64,000 nucleotides of DNA, from assembly GCA_039707465.1 (NCBI GenBank), contig CM077651.1, forward strand, positions 21,387,019 to 21,451,018, read 5' to 3'. Under the pieces are notes generated by a model. It did no database searches, was not told the DNA's origin, and saw nothing but the letters and a program-made list of their open reading frames with translations. The position numbers and the translations under genes are program-made. This document shows positions 42,674 through 53,955 of the stretch, in pieces. Each line of letters begins with the position of its first letter. The stretch's first letter is position 1. The stretch is from Rhabdophis nuchalis (lineage: Eukaryota; Chordata; Lepidosauria; Squamata; Natricidae).

Positions 42674-43005
42674 AAAGTGTGTATAGTCAAGGCTATGGTT
42701 TTCCCAGTTGCAATGTATGGCTGTGAAAGTTGGACCATAAGGAAGGCTGAACACCAAAGAACTGAGGCCTTTGAACTATGGTGCTGGAGAAGACTCCTAC
42801 GAATCCCTTGGACTGCAAGATGATCAAACTCATCAGTCCTAGTGGAGATCAACCCTGACTGCTCTTTAGAAGGCCAAATCCTGAAGATGAAACTCAAATA
42901 CTTTGGCCACATAATAAGAATCAAGGACTCACTGGAGAAGAGCCTAATGCTGGGAAAGATTGAGGGCAAAAGAAGAAAGGGATGACAGAGAATAATGAAA
43001 AAACA

Positions 43006-44095
43006 ATCTCCTCTTTCTAACACTGGTTTCATCCTGGAAACCAGCTTACCTGACTTTGGCAACCTTGTGTTCATGTTTTGCTTTTGAATGCCAAGTCTCC
43101 CTATCCTTGGTTTGAACATGGCTGAAAGGGCAAGCCAGGCTTGCATAAATGAGACCTGCATGGGGGAGGAAAGAGTGTAAATATGTCCATCCAGGATTTA
43201 CATCTGGCATCAGCTCAGTTTCCATGGCAAGGGAAGAGGGCTGGGGATTGTCATTTAGGAGGCTTTACAATTTGCCAGGTGGCACTATTCTGCACATAAT
43301 TGGGTAGGAGTATATCAAAAGTATTTCTCCATGCTTCTGCATCTGCCAATTATCATCCTGTAGCTTAGTTGCTTAGAGTAAATTACATTTACATATAGTC
43401 AGAAATTTTTGTAAATAACCAGGCTTTGTAAAAGAGGTGAAGAGGACACTACAGAGAGAGCTTCTTGAATCCATGGAATCTCTCTGTCTGTAATGTAAAC
43501 TCTTAAACCCCCCATCCTGGGCCCAACATTTGGGAAGCCAGGCTCTGCCTGTCACAAGCCAGGATGAAGGGTGTGTGATGGAGGAGTAACACCTCCTTAA
43601 AAAATCTTGGCCTGGCTAGTAGCACCTTGTAAGGGCCCCTTTCCAGGGTTACAGGAGAGCCAACGGTTTTGAAGGCGGAAGAAGGCTGTACGCCCCAACG
43701 GCAGATAAAGTGGCAGAACCATCTTCTAGGAGAAGGAAACTCTGATTACAAATCTCCACTGCCTTGTGGTTATATCCACTATTGGAAAAGGCTTCAGAAG
43801 TCAACCTCGAGGCAAAATCTGGAGCCAGAATCCCAGAAGCAGTTCCTGACTGTGTACAACCATGTTCTGGTAACTCCTGCGATGCAGCTGGAACCAATTG
43901 TATTGGCTCTGCCATTCCCTTGGACTATTTCAGTGATGTGGAGAGGGGAGATCTGCTGCTTGGGTAACAGTCTATCCTCCATATTAATCTACCCAGGCCT
44001 CATGCTCTGGAGATGACACTCCAGCTTTGGACTCTTTCCAGAGCACGATACCATAGTCTTTTGAGACTGAAGGATGCCAATGCAAATACTTACAG
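43006..44095. other. No recognisable gene; possible unnamed repeat at 43600-44075
   Basis: The part 43600-44075 is richer in GC than its surroundings and includes overlapping short frames on both strands with no domain. It has the feel of a degraded interspersed repeat, but I cannot name it. Confidence 0.35.
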
Positions 44096-44313
44096 ATAGC
44101 AATAGCACTTAGACTTATATACTACTTCATAGTGCTTTTACAGTCCTCTCTAAGTGGTTTACAGGGTCAGCATACTTCCCCCAACAATGTGGGTCCTCGT
44201 TTTACCCACCGTGGAAGGACGGAAGGCTGAGACTTGAACTGCTGAACTGCAGCTAGCAGTCAGCTGAAGTAGCCAGCAGTACTACACTCTAACCACTGCA
44301 CCACCTCAACTCT
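44096..44313 (-). mobile_element. tRNA-derived SINE with (TTGCTA) tail, minus strand
   Basis: The reversed tail 'atagcaatagcacttagac', body 'cccccaacaatgtgggtcc' and head 'ctctaaccactgcaccacc' are all present. A deletion of about 15 bp lies before 'acttgaactgctgaactgc'. Confidence 0.8.
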
Positions 44314-45428
44314 TGGCACGATGGTGCCATTGTGACAGCAATGATGAGTAGAAGTAGATGTTCTTTCTTCTTGTATCTAAGTTTAGCTGGATTGGGGCTT
44401 GCTTCTTCTATGATTTACAGCCAATTGGGATGTGATTATTTGACTGGGGCATTTACTTTAGCTTTCACAAATGAAAAACACAATTTTATGCTGTGGCTAT
44501 TCCATGCTGTGAACTAGACCACCCCTTAAAGCATAGGAACTTCAGTATCCAAATGCACAGAAGGAACATTTATTTATACATTTATAGACTAGCAGCTTTA
44601 CATTACAGCAATGACTTTTTATTATTAAAATTTAACAAAATTCTATTGAATCTTCACAGCTTTACTCACACATCCCTATGGAGGAATGAATGCAAGAGCA
44701 GTTGTGAATCAAATATCATTCTGGCTACAATAAATATACTCAACTGAAGAGCCCTGAGAGTAGTTTCAATGCAGCAATTTACTCTCTTTTTACTAGCTAT
44801 AAAACAGCCTCAAGATCTTGTGATATCCTTATTGTTCTTCCTGAATCATTTGCATCTCTGTGTTTAAAACTTATAATACTGTGTGTCATTCAAATCCAGG
44901 GACCTTTGATTAATCTGCAAAGATAATGAAAGCTGCTATGTCTTTCTCTAAGTATTTCAAGATAACCTAAATCACCTCTGAGATTCTGTTCTGTTTATCC
45001 TATATTTCAGGATGGGTACAAAGCATTTCTTACTAAAGCGGTTCAATTTTGTCTTTTTATGCTGATTAACCCTGAATGAACAGAAATTCTATTTTTAAGA
45101 TGGAAAGGAAGCTGAAATAATACATAGCAAATTATTTTAGTGATATTGACTCTTCCCCACCTTTTTTCCATGTTACTTTAGCCAATTAAAAGATCTAGAC
45201 ATCATCAATAATTTCATTTAGGTGTGACAGTCAACATAATTTAATAAACTGTATTTTTTCGACTCATCAGACTTGTAATATTTAGCTTACAAACATTAAA
45301 GCCTAACACAAAAACTCTTCTAATCATCTGAAAGATTTGAGAATGGCAAAATCCCATAAGATTTCAGTAAAACCTTATAATATTTTGCCTCTTTTTTTTA
45401 TTTAGAAGGGCTGGGATAGCTGCAGGAA
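44314..45428. other. No recognisable gene
   Basis: About 1.1 kb, AT-rich; nothing supported. Confidence 0.45.
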
Positions 45429-45743
45429 CGGTGGTGGGATTCCAAATCTTTTCCTACCGGTTCCATGAGAGTTCCATGTGCTTCACGCGTGTGTGTGCAC
45501 AGCACTCAAAGACCGCCCTCGATGCCAGCACTGGTGAAGTGAGCTATTTTTTTAGCAATCCATGGCAATCCACTCTGCCATGCAAATCATCTGAGGTAAA
45601 AAATAAGGGAATATAGGACAGGGAATGACAGGAGTGGGAGGGCGGGGCCAACCAGAAGTGGTATTTGCCGGTTCTCCGAACTACTCAAAATTTCCGCTAC
45701 TGGTTCACCTGAACCGGTTCGAACCGGCTGAATACTACCTCTG
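45429..45743. mobile_element. hAT-like element, AGGTGG family, 315 bp
   Basis: Starts CGGTGGTGGGATTCC and ends 'gaatactacctctg'. The flanks are tgcaggaa (45421-45428) and tgtaggaa (45744-45751). Near the right end lies the hallmark 'ttctccgaactactcaaaatttccgctact'. Confidence 0.8.
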
Positions 45744-45865
45744 TGTAGGAAGTATAACATAAACCCGCATGCCCCAGAATGCCCCTTTCTGGAACTCTAA
45801 ACCAAAGCAAGCCAAATAACTGATTTACAAGATTATCGTATTACAAATACACTGCAATAAGAAGC

Positions 45866-46198
45866 TATAATATTAACGATAGCTGTCTTCAAATATCTGA
45901 AGTTCACTCACATTGTGGAGGGTTCAAACCTGTTCCCTCTCGCTCCAAATGGTAAGGGTATACCTGATGGGATGAAACTTCAAGGATTTAGATACAGATT
46001 AGACATTAGAGGAACTACTTGACAGTAAGTGCTGTCTCAATTAGTGCAATAAGTTACCTCACACAATGGTTTCTGGCCTCTCGCTGGAGATTTCCAAAAG
46101 ACATGGATAGTCATTTATCAGGTGTGGTGTAGGGAATCTTGCAGAGATTAGAGTTGATGACCTCTTAAATCCCTTCCAGCTCTATGGTTCTGTCATTT
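45866..46198 (+). mobile_element. CR1 LINE 3' fragment
   Basis: The translation includes FKYLKFTHIVEGSNLFPLAPNGK-like pieces matching the CR1 C-terminus. A 3' UTR ending 'gagttgatgacctcttaaatcccttccagctctatgg' follows. A related but distinct subfamily from 7155-8302. Confidence 0.7.
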
Positions 46199-46242
46199 TT
46201 TTGTACAGGTTTCTAAAATGGCAACAAAAATACCTCCTCCTG

Positions 46243-46390
46243 AATGAGGTGGAGCTCTCACCTCCCAATCAGTTGGTTGTGAGTTCAATCCTAGGTAGAG
46301 GCAGATGTAGGATCTCCTGCTTGGGCCGGAGGTTGGACTAGATGACCTGCAAGGTCCCTTCCAACTCTGTGAATCTGTTATCTTTTATCT
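46243..46390 (+). mobile_element. tRNA-derived SINE (short family)
   Basis: 'gaatgaggtggagctctcacctccc' and 'ggttgtgagttcaatcctaggtag' form the tRNA-like head, and 'ggttggactagatgacctgcaaggtccc' the CR1-like tail. Same family as 4791-4935. Confidence 0.75.
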
Positions 46391-46589
46391 CTTTTCAATG
46401 GAATGGCATTGAGCTTCCAATTTCCTTCCAATATTAACCCCTTGAACCCTGAATGAAGGTTTTTATTGATTGTCTTTTCACCGTCTTAACTGATTTGTTG
46501 CTGTTGTTGCTGTTGAAGGAAAACATGCAGAGCGTGACTTCTTGACTTATTTTCAACCCCTTTACAACAAGGGGATATATTGGAAATGT
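46391..46589. other. No recognisable gene
   Basis: Short T-rich stretch with a (TGC/TGT) run at 46497-46517. Confidence 0.4.
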
Positions 46590-46762
46590 TTGTATTTTTA
46601 TCTATATAATTAATACGCTGTGTATACAGACTTTATTCCCAAGAATTACTCAGAGTGTTGCCTTTGTGTATGTATACCTATGTGGTTGAAGATCTAAACT
46701 GGATGGATACCAATTTCATTGTAATTTTAGTACAATGACAATAAAGATTATTATTATTATTA
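46590..46762 (+). mobile_element. Possible LINE 3' tail
   Basis: 'ccaatttcattgtaattttagtacaatgacaataaag' then (ATT)n is a form often seen at LINE 3' ends. No coding part remains. Confidence 0.35.
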
Positions 46763-46837
46763 CACATTGGTGCCTGTGGGAAAGAATATGCTGCATGCTC
46801 CCTTCGCATGTTACCTCTGCTTAGTTTGAGCATATAT

Positions 46838-47094
46838 ACCTTGTTTCCCTGAAAATAAGACCTCCCTGGATAATAAGCCCAATTGGGCTTTTGAATGCAT
46901 GCATTAAAATAAGCCCTCTCCCGAAAATAAGCCTTCCTTGAAAATATTGCAACACACTAGCAGCCATGAGGTGACCACACTTGCTGCCTCCTGTACCTCA
47001 AAAATAATAAGACCTCCCCAAAAATAAGGACAAGCAATTATTTCGGGGGTCAAAAGAAAATAAGACACTGTCTTATTCAGGGAAAACACAATAG
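46838..47094. mobile_element. DNA element with GAAAATAAG inverted ends, about 257 bp
   Basis: The left end 'ttgtttccctgaaaataagac' and right end 'gtcttattcagggaaaacacaa' are imperfect inverted repeats. Several 'aaaataag' copies occur inside. It is directly followed by a hAT-like element at 47095. Family not named. Confidence 0.6.
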
Positions 47095-47539
47095 CAGTGA
47101 TGGCTAACCTTTTTTCATCGGGTACCAAAACGTGTTTGTTATAGTGCACATGTATGTGCCCATACCCATAATGCAAGAGGGACGTGACACCCCTCCATGG
47201 GTCCTGCCCCCCTATGCATGTGCATGTGATCACCCACACACACCCTTGCCCCTCCTGTGCATGTGCACGTGACCCCCCCAATGCCCTGTTTTGGGCCTAG
47301 TAGACCTCCTCAAAGCTTCCTGGAACCAAAAATGGGGTGCCTACCATGAATGCGAGTGTGACTCCCCTTGCCCCCTTGCATCTCCTGCATGTGCCCTGCC
47401 CCATGTGCATGCATGACAGAGACCGAAAAATCAGATGGCTGGAGGGAGGTGTGCATGCATGTGCAATGGAGCTGAGCCTAGGGCGACGGCTCAGGTGCCC
47501 ACAGAGAGGGCTCTGACTGCCATACATTTGCCATCACGG
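47095..47539. mobile_element. hAT-like element, GTGATGG family, about 445 bp
   Basis: Ends CAGTGATGGCTAACC and 'catttgccatcacgg' are inverted, as in 6795-7049 and 57050-57416. The flanking 8-mers (cacaatag, gtatatag) match only in part. Confidence 0.65.
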
Positions 47540-47635
47540 GTATATAGGCACTAAGAAATCCAATGCAGAATGGTATCTGCTCTTTCCTTGACCACCTGAT
47601 GGAAAGGAATTCTGACTTAGAATGAAATGTTCAGA

Positions 47636-48128
47636 GATATGATAGCATTACTCCAGTATTTGAGGGGCTACCACAAAGATTGTGGGGAAGAGGAACTATT
47701 TTCAAAAGCACCAGCAAGCAAGACAAGAACCAATGGATAGAAACTAATCAAGGAGAGAAGCAACCTAGAACCAAGGATGTCTATGGAGATTCTCAGTCAT
47801 CCAGGTCATGTTTGTTCCAAAAGTGCTTTTTCAAAAGGCAGCTGGACTTTTCTTTTGCCCTTGAAGACATTTTATTTCTCATCCAAGAAGCTTCTTCATG
47901 AGACTCCCTCTTTTTGGACTAGAACTAAGGAGAAATTTCCTAACAGTGAGAACAATCTACCAGTGGAATGGCTTGCCTTCAGAAGTTGTGAGTTGCCCCA
48001 TCACTGGAGGCTTTCAAGAAGAGACTGGACAGCCATTTGTATAGACTCTCCTTCTCCAGCAGTGGATTGGATTAGATGACCTAGATTAGAGTCCCTTCCA
48101 AGTATTCTATTCTATTCTATTCTATTCC
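47636..48128 (+). mobile_element. CR1 LINE 3' end, split by a foldback arm
   Basis: The CR1 C-terminal region ('gatagcattactccagtatttgaggggc') is interrupted at 47778 and resumes at 47919 ('ctagaactaaggagaaatttcc'). It then runs to a 3' UTR and a (TTCTA) tail at 48103-48128. Confidence 0.82.
47778..47918. mobile_element. Foldback element, copy 3 (single arm), 141 bp
   Basis: 'ctatggagattctcagtcatccaggtcatg', then 'cttctcatcc'-type sequence up to 'aagaagcttcttca', is one arm of the element at 8407-8629. The CR1 host is duplicated around it: ctagaaccaagga (47765-47777) and ctagaactaagga (47919-47931), a 13-bp duplication with one mismatch. The length argues against hAT or Tigger insertion. Confidence 0.7.
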
Positions 48129-48284
48129 ATTCCTGCAAGCTCTGGACAGATCTGAGCATATTCAAGTTCATTTCTTCTCTTCGTCCTCCTCCTTGCTGAC
48201 TTCTTCTCCCAGATCAAAGAAGACAAGGTATTAGTTATTTCATTCCATTCTGACTAGTGTTCCTCTCTCTTGGCAACTTTAAGT

Positions 48285-48412
48285 GTATGGACTTTGGAAG
48301 ACAAGGGTTTATTGGGTTGGTATTGATGTTTTACTTCTGTAAACTATCTGGAGTCACTGTGCATGAGTTGGGCAGTCATATAAATGTTCTTAATAAATAA
48401 ATAATACTCTCA
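48285..48412 (+). mobile_element. LINE 3' tail fragment
   Basis: 'aaactatctggagtcactgtgcatgagttgggcag', 'tcatataaat' and an (AAAT) tail give the usual reptile LINE 3' end form. The family is unknown. Confidence 0.4.
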
Positions 48413-49564
48413 GAATTTTGAAGTCAACACAAACCCTTTACATAATTTATTCCCAATATTATGTTGGATTGGTGAGTAAACTCAGAAGGGTTGTAACTGA
48501 ATATTTACTGCATTTGACTTCTTTCTTTGGGGCTATAGAATTGATTAATAATAACAGTAATAATAAATTTGAAAATATCCCACATTAGTAGACACCACTG
48601 CCTTTGCCCATAATTTAATTTGCAAAAGAAAAAACATTTTCAATCATGCCTTGTTCCCAAACTCCAGTTAAATTTGTCCACTCTTTCATTATAAGTAGAA
48701 CAACTTTTGAATGTTCACAAAATGTGATTTATATTCTTCCCAGTTCCTCAGAATTAAATCTGTGCATTAGACTGAAAAGTAAAATTATGTTCTAAATGTG
48801 CAGATTAAATTTCATTGCTTTCCTACAATGATTATGGCAGATATTGGATTACACTCCAATATAAATCTGCAAACAAGAAGAAAGTTAATTCAAGGGCTCA
48901 CTGTTAAGCCACTAGCTCTTTATTTCCTTGTGGCTGTCTCAGGTTTTCCATGGATATTGGCCAGATAACCACAAGGTTTGCCTTATACCAAAAAAAAATC
49001 CCTTGTATTTCTCCTTAATCTTCTGACATATCTCTTCTTCACTCAATAATGCATGGTTAAAAGCAGTCACAAGATTTTGCGGGTTGTATCTAGGCCAGTA
49101 AGTAACTTACACTTCTCGGTCTTTGCAATTCCTCATGTGAGTTCATAGCAGAATGGCAAATTGTAACTCTGAAGCACATTTATTTAAAAAGTGTTTGCTT
49201 ACATATACTACCGTATTCTTTTGATTCCAGCAACAAAGCCATTTCCTAACCTAATGAGTCAACATTCATTGTTGTATCCCAGCAGCAAGCGTCTCTAGAG
49301 AAGGCCTTAATATTGGAAAAGGTTGAAGCGATGAAGAGGATGACCATCAGCAAAGTGCACTGAGTCAGTTACAATTATAGAACATATAATTGGAACACCT
49401 GAAAAACCAGATTAGGGATAGATGGAGAAAATGTATCTACGTGGCAACAATCACTTGATGGCATATAATGAATCCATCAAACAGCAGCATGCAATTATGG
49501 ATATATTTTGCTGATCCTTTCTACAATTCTTTCTGACTCTCAAAATGTTCTTTCTTAATCAATC
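48413..49564. other. No recognisable gene
   Basis: About 1.15 kb, AT-rich; nothing supported. Confidence 0.45.
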
Positions 49565-50695
49565 AGCGGGTTCATACTATCATATGTGGTGGACTTGCCC
49601 AAAAGCTAAAAAATATTGGACAAAAATACATACTTGGTTGGAAAAAATGACAAAGCAGCATATAGACTTGAAACCAGAGATATTTTTGTTGGGCATCCTA
49701 CCGGAAAAATATGATAAAAACACTATATATCTGGTTTTACATATACTAACTGCAGCCAGAATTGTATTTGCCCAACAATAGAAAAATGATGAGATTACGT
49801 CAGAGAATGAAATTAAGAAAATGTTAAAATGCACAGAAATAGACAGACTAATGCTTACTATCTATATAAATAAAAATGTAACAAGAGTTTGTTCAAAACT
49901 GCTAATCTCCAAAAGTACTGCACCGATCGCTTCCAAATTTTCACACAACGTTCCTTTGAAATACAGCACCAATGATATATATACATTGTGTAGGTCACAC
50001 CTGTGCCAGGTACACACAACGGAAATGCAAAAATTGTAAAAAAGGTAGGTAGATGGACACAGAGAGCAATGGGGCACAGGTATTATGACATCCTTTATGA
50101 CAAAATACTCTGAGGAAGAAATACAGTAGGTAGGTAGGTAGGTAGGTAGGTAGGTAGGTAGGTAGGTAGAGGGATAGAGAGAGGGAGAAATACAATAGGT
50201 AGGTAGGGAGATAGAGAGAGGGAGAAATACATAGGTAGATAGATGGATAGAGAGGGAGAAATACAGTAGGTAGGTAGGTTGGGGGTTATACGGTGGTTGT
50301 GTGTACGTGTTTGTGTGTGCAGGTGTAGATCTACACACAGATTGGTTGGCCATTTAACCAGACTGTGCTACAGCAACGTGTGGCCGGGTATGGCTAGTTA
50401 AGGATAAAGAAGAAACTGAATATTTTTTGACGTGGTTTTTTTTAAAATCAATGGTTAGACAATAGAAGCAGAAGTTAGAAAGGATGAGATATAAAAAGAG
50501 GAAATGTTAATGTGGAGAGAACTTGAAGATGATGTTATGCATTATTGTTATTAGACTATTATACAGTTATATTATTGTTGTTGTGATGAATATAACAACA
50601 AATAGGTGGATTATGACTGTTCAAATTATTGTACCCAGTTCACACACTGTTTGATGGAAAAGGAAAGTAATAAAAATAAAATAAATAAAACATGA
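49565..50695 (+). mobile_element. L1 LINE 3' end (ORF2 C-terminus), split by a Helitron
   Basis: The left part encodes the ORF2 C-terminal segment YYHMWWTCPKAKKYWTKIH, then LKPEIFLLGILPEKYDK and HILTAARIVFAQQ. One in-frame TAG follows at 49779-49781. After the Helitron (49861-50397) the same frame continues, with FLTWFF and the natural stop about 30 codons on. A 3' UTR and an A-rich tail at 50655-50695 follow. It is strongly 5'-truncated. Confidence 0.85.
49861..50397 (+). mobile_element. Nonautonomous Helitron, 537 bp, inside L1
   Basis: 5' TCTATATAAATAAAAATG and 3' CTAG lie between A (49860) and T (50398). The length is a multiple of three, and the L1 codon split by the insertion is complete when the flanks are read together, which confirms the boundaries. 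(TAGG)n at 50128-50169 and related tracts occur inside. Sister copy: 31735-32280. Confidence 0.93.
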
Positions 50696-51285
50696 AAAAG
50701 AATCTTTCTTCTTGCCCTATTTCTTTCTCATTTCTCCCAAAAACAGAAAAGAAGCAAAGAAAAGGGGAACGAAGTGATTGCAAAGTCATCAGTTGCACTG
50801 ATAGTGGCAGTCTGCCCACCTACCACCCATTTCTGATCATTTTATTACTTCTGTTACTGTGAAAACCTAAAGGATATAGGGATGTATTTCACCTTGAGCT
50901 CCAGAAAGCTGAGATTTAACCTCCCACACAGCTGACTGGGAAGAGAGTTAGTTTAACCTTTTGACTTTTTTCTGTCTATGACTAACACAGCCAACTCCTT
51001 CCTGATGTTCTTGCAATGCACAGACCTCCTGATTTAATATACTATGGAGAAAGCACCAATCTGCCTTCTTCCCTATTCCTAGACAGACCTTTGCTTTTAG
51101 TAACATGACTGTAGCTTTGACTGTCTCACATTTTTCAACTTGTCTTTTACTACAACACAAACAGGAGGAAACAATCGCTCTGGGAGACATCATCACGCAC
51201 CAACCTATCAGATACTAATTTCTCATTGTTCTTCAGTGATTAAAACTATGTCTTTGAAATGGAGTGGCATCTCTGACCAGTTATA
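50696..51285. other. No recognisable gene
   Basis: Nothing supported. An 82-codon minus frame at 50948-51196 has no domain. Confidence 0.45.
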
Positions 51286-51518
51286 TCATGGTGGTGCAGT
51301 GGTTAAAATGCAGTATTGCTGGAAAACTCTGCCCACAGCTTGGGGTTCGATTTTGACGGAGATCAAGGTTGACTCATCCTTCCATCTTTCGGAAATGAGA
51401 ATTGAGATTGTTGGGGGCGATATGCAGTTAATGTTCCACATTGTAAACCTATCAGATTTATCGAGAATGCCATAAAGCACTATAGTGCAGTGTAGTAACC
51501 TAAATGCTATTGCTTTTG
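51286..51518 (+). mobile_element. tRNA-derived SINE with (TTGCTA) tail, diverged
   Basis: The head 'tcatggtggtgcagtggttaaaatgcag', the body 'gagattgttgggggcgatatgcag' and the tail 'taaatgctattgcttttg' are all there, with more changes than in the other copies. Confidence 0.75.
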
Positions 51519-52317
51519 TTTAAAAAAATAGTTGTGCAGTTTTGACCCCTATTTGAAGTTAGTTAACTTCAAAAACCGACTGCATAATCATTAAATCCTC
51601 ATAGCCTTAATACATTTTTGTAGAATTCTTTTGCAGGTGCTGATTTAATTTCTAGACTGATGCCTGCATGTACTGTTCTGAAACATTATCAGAACATCAC
51701 TCATAGAGGAAACAGAATGAAAGGGAAGCTATTTATGCAGGAGCATGTATTCCCCTGGTCACACTGGAGAAGGTTAATGTGGGATATCTACCCAGCCACA
51801 GAAGCATATGGATATGTGGTGTTATGAGCATAGGATGAGGAAAGCATGTGGAAACGAAATCTGCCTGCATCTGTAATGGTGAAGAAATGTCTCAATGATG
51901 AAACATATATAGACAGGAAATGTCTCTAGGGTGTTAACAACAGATGTGAAAAAGTAGGAAATTGCTGTTTTTTTCCTCCATCAATTGCCCATTATCTCCG
52001 TTCCTGACTTTTTAAGGCACCATCTGTCCTTCAACGCTAAGCTCACCTGAATTAATTTTTAGTTCTGTAAAACCAATAAAAAAGAGGTGATTCTAATGAT
52101 AAGAATCTGTTACCACCAAAGTTTTGGTGCTTCTTTTTGGGCAAACTGAAGAATGAATGGTGGAATAGTAAAAACTGTTAATTTTTAATTGTTTGCATGG
52201 AACATTATGACAGTACTCAATGCAGGAGACTACTGTAAAAGCCACCACGTTCTTTCAATGAGAGGCAAGACAGTGGCATTTAGAGCAAGAAGGTATTGGT
52301 CAAATGTGGCTTCTAGG
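51519..52317. other. No recognisable gene
   Basis: No supported feature. Confidence 0.45.
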
Positions 52318-52601
52318 CAGATGTGGTATTCAGCCGGTTCAGACCAGTTCGGGTGAACTGGTAGTAGAAATTTTGAGTAGTTTGGAGAACTGGAAAGTAC
52401 CACCTCTGGTTGGCCCCACCCTCCTGCCCCCATTTTTCCCTGTACTATATTCCCTTGTTTTTTAGATCAGCTGATTCACGCGACATAGCGGAAAAAAACC
52501 TCAGCTCACCAGCGCTGACACCGAGGGTGGTCTTTGAGTGCTATATGCGCAAAGTGCTTTCTCATAGGGCTGGTAGGAAAAGATTTGGAATCCTCCCACT
52601 G
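52318..52601. mobile_element. hAT-like element, AGGTGG family, 284 bp, perfect 8-bp duplication
   Basis: Starts CAGATGTGGTATTCAGC and ends 'ggaatcctcccactg'. Both flanks read cttctagg (52310-52317 and 52602-52609). The inner hallmark is 'agtagaaattttgagtagtttggagaactgg'. Confidence 0.9.
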
Positions 52602-52639
52602 CTTCTAGGACATGTTTTTAAACATTTTGGCTAATCTTG

Positions 52640-53210
52640 CCAGTGGTAAGTGTCACCTATAAAACATTTTGTACACATTTTCCTTATATGTAGTTGCCAT
52701 TGTCAATTTATAGTTTCTTTCCCAGAACTTTTGCGTATTGTCCAAAAAAAATTTGCCCAAACTATCATTGTCTCTTTCACCTGTACATTTTCCATTTTTA
52801 GGCTCAATAGAAAATTATATAATTTTTCAATTAATTTTTCATCCACCGCTAACAGTATTTGATCAAATGTTGTTTGCTCTTTATAAAAGCCATAAGTCTT
52901 AACATCTTTCTCATATCTCACTTCCATTTGCATTTGGGGCCATCATGATAAATCAACACTCTGTTTCTGTAATTCTTGTTTAGTTTTTAGTTTCCCTTCC
53001 ACATTTAAGATATCTTTATATGTTAAAATTTTCTCCAGATTTTCTAGATTTGGGTGAACTAATGCTGTTCCATTGTTGAAAGCCATCCTGGTATTTTCAT
53101 ATACATTTTTGCTTTTACCTTTTCCCACACTGAAAAATAGAGCATTCCTTACATAATGTCTTTGAAAATGTCTATGAATTTTGTTCTTTGCATACCTTGG
53201 TGGTGCCTAT
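52640..53210 (-). mobile_element. L1 ORF2 C-terminal fragment, minus strand
   Basis: On the minus strand two frames give NLENLEKILTYKDILNVEGKL-type and EKDVKTYGFYKEQTTFDQIL...LIEKLYNFLL...VKETMIVWANFF segments, matching the region downstream of the L1 RT domain. One or more frameshifts are present. The copy ends with neither tail nor start, so both ends are truncated. It does not overlap the L1 region kept at 49565-50695. Confidence 0.72.
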
Positions 53211-53476
53211 TGCTCCAGTATCAATATGTAACATCAACGTAGCCCTGAAAGACAGGAAAGGATAAGGAAGAAACTCAAGACTGGTCCACCTTGAATCACT
53301 TGTGTATAAGAGGAAGGAAAAGAAAAACTGTCAGGCTTTCAAGATTCCGTTATTATACCTACATTAATAGTTTAATATTTCTTGCAATGTCTGCTTCCTG
53401 AGCTAGCCTCCTATGAAGAGCTGACATTCTGATTAAAAAAGGAAAGTGGACCTGTTTATTTAAAAATATACAATGA

Positions 53477-53955
53477 TACAATAGCAGAGTTGGAAGGGAT
53501 CTTGGGGGTCTTCTAGTCCAACCCCCTGCCTAGGCAGGCACCTTATACCATTTCAGACAAATGGTTATACAACATCTTCTTAAAGACTTGCAGTGTTGGG
53601 GCATTCACAACTTCTGGAGGCAACTTCTGTTCCACTGATTAATTGTTCTAACTGTCAGGAAATTTCTCCTCAGTTCTAAGTTGCTTCTCTCCTTGATTAG
53701 TTTCCACCCATTGCTTCTTGTTCTGCCCTCGGGTGCTTTGGAGAATAGCTTGACTCCCTCTTCTTTGTGGCAACCCCTGAGATATTTGAACACTGCTATC
53801 ATGTCTCCCCTAGTCCTTCTTTTCATTAAACTAGACATACCCAGTTCCTGCAACCATTCTTCATATGTTTTAGTCTCCAGTCCCCTAATCATCTTTGTTG
53901 CTCTTCTCAGTACTATTTCCAGAGTCTCCACGTCTTTTCTACATCTTTCCTGTTC
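53477..53955 (-). mobile_element. CR1 LINE 3' fragment, minus strand
   Basis: The CR1 3' end ('agagttggaagggatcttgggggtcttctag') is at 53487. Reverse reading gives RCRKDVETLEIVLRRATKMIRGLE, ELGMSSLMKRRTRGDMIAVFKYLRG and LELRRNFLTVRTINQWN. The protein is very close to the one at 7163-8224 but lacks the RT palm. Confidence 0.88.

Larger units (their letters stand above)
40508..43005 (+). mobile_element. Bov-B (RTE) LINE fragment, split by an L1-type insertion
   Basis: Bov-B coding remnants lie on both sides of the insertion. The left part (40508-40618) encodes KAMANPDCIQKSRDIIRPTK-like sequence. The right part (42690-43005) encodes MYGCESWTIRKAEH, then RRLLRIPWT, ILKMKLKYFGHIIRI and MLGKIEGKRRKG. 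These match the end of the RTE/Bov-B RT frame. The two parts join without loss at the target-site duplication. A stop and indels are present, and the normal Bov-B 3' end is missing after about 43005. Confidence 0.88.

Noticed and set aside
42690..43005. Host gene exon (MYGCESWT...)
   Set aside because: The sequence matches the Bov-B RT C-terminus and continues the part left of the L1 insertion.
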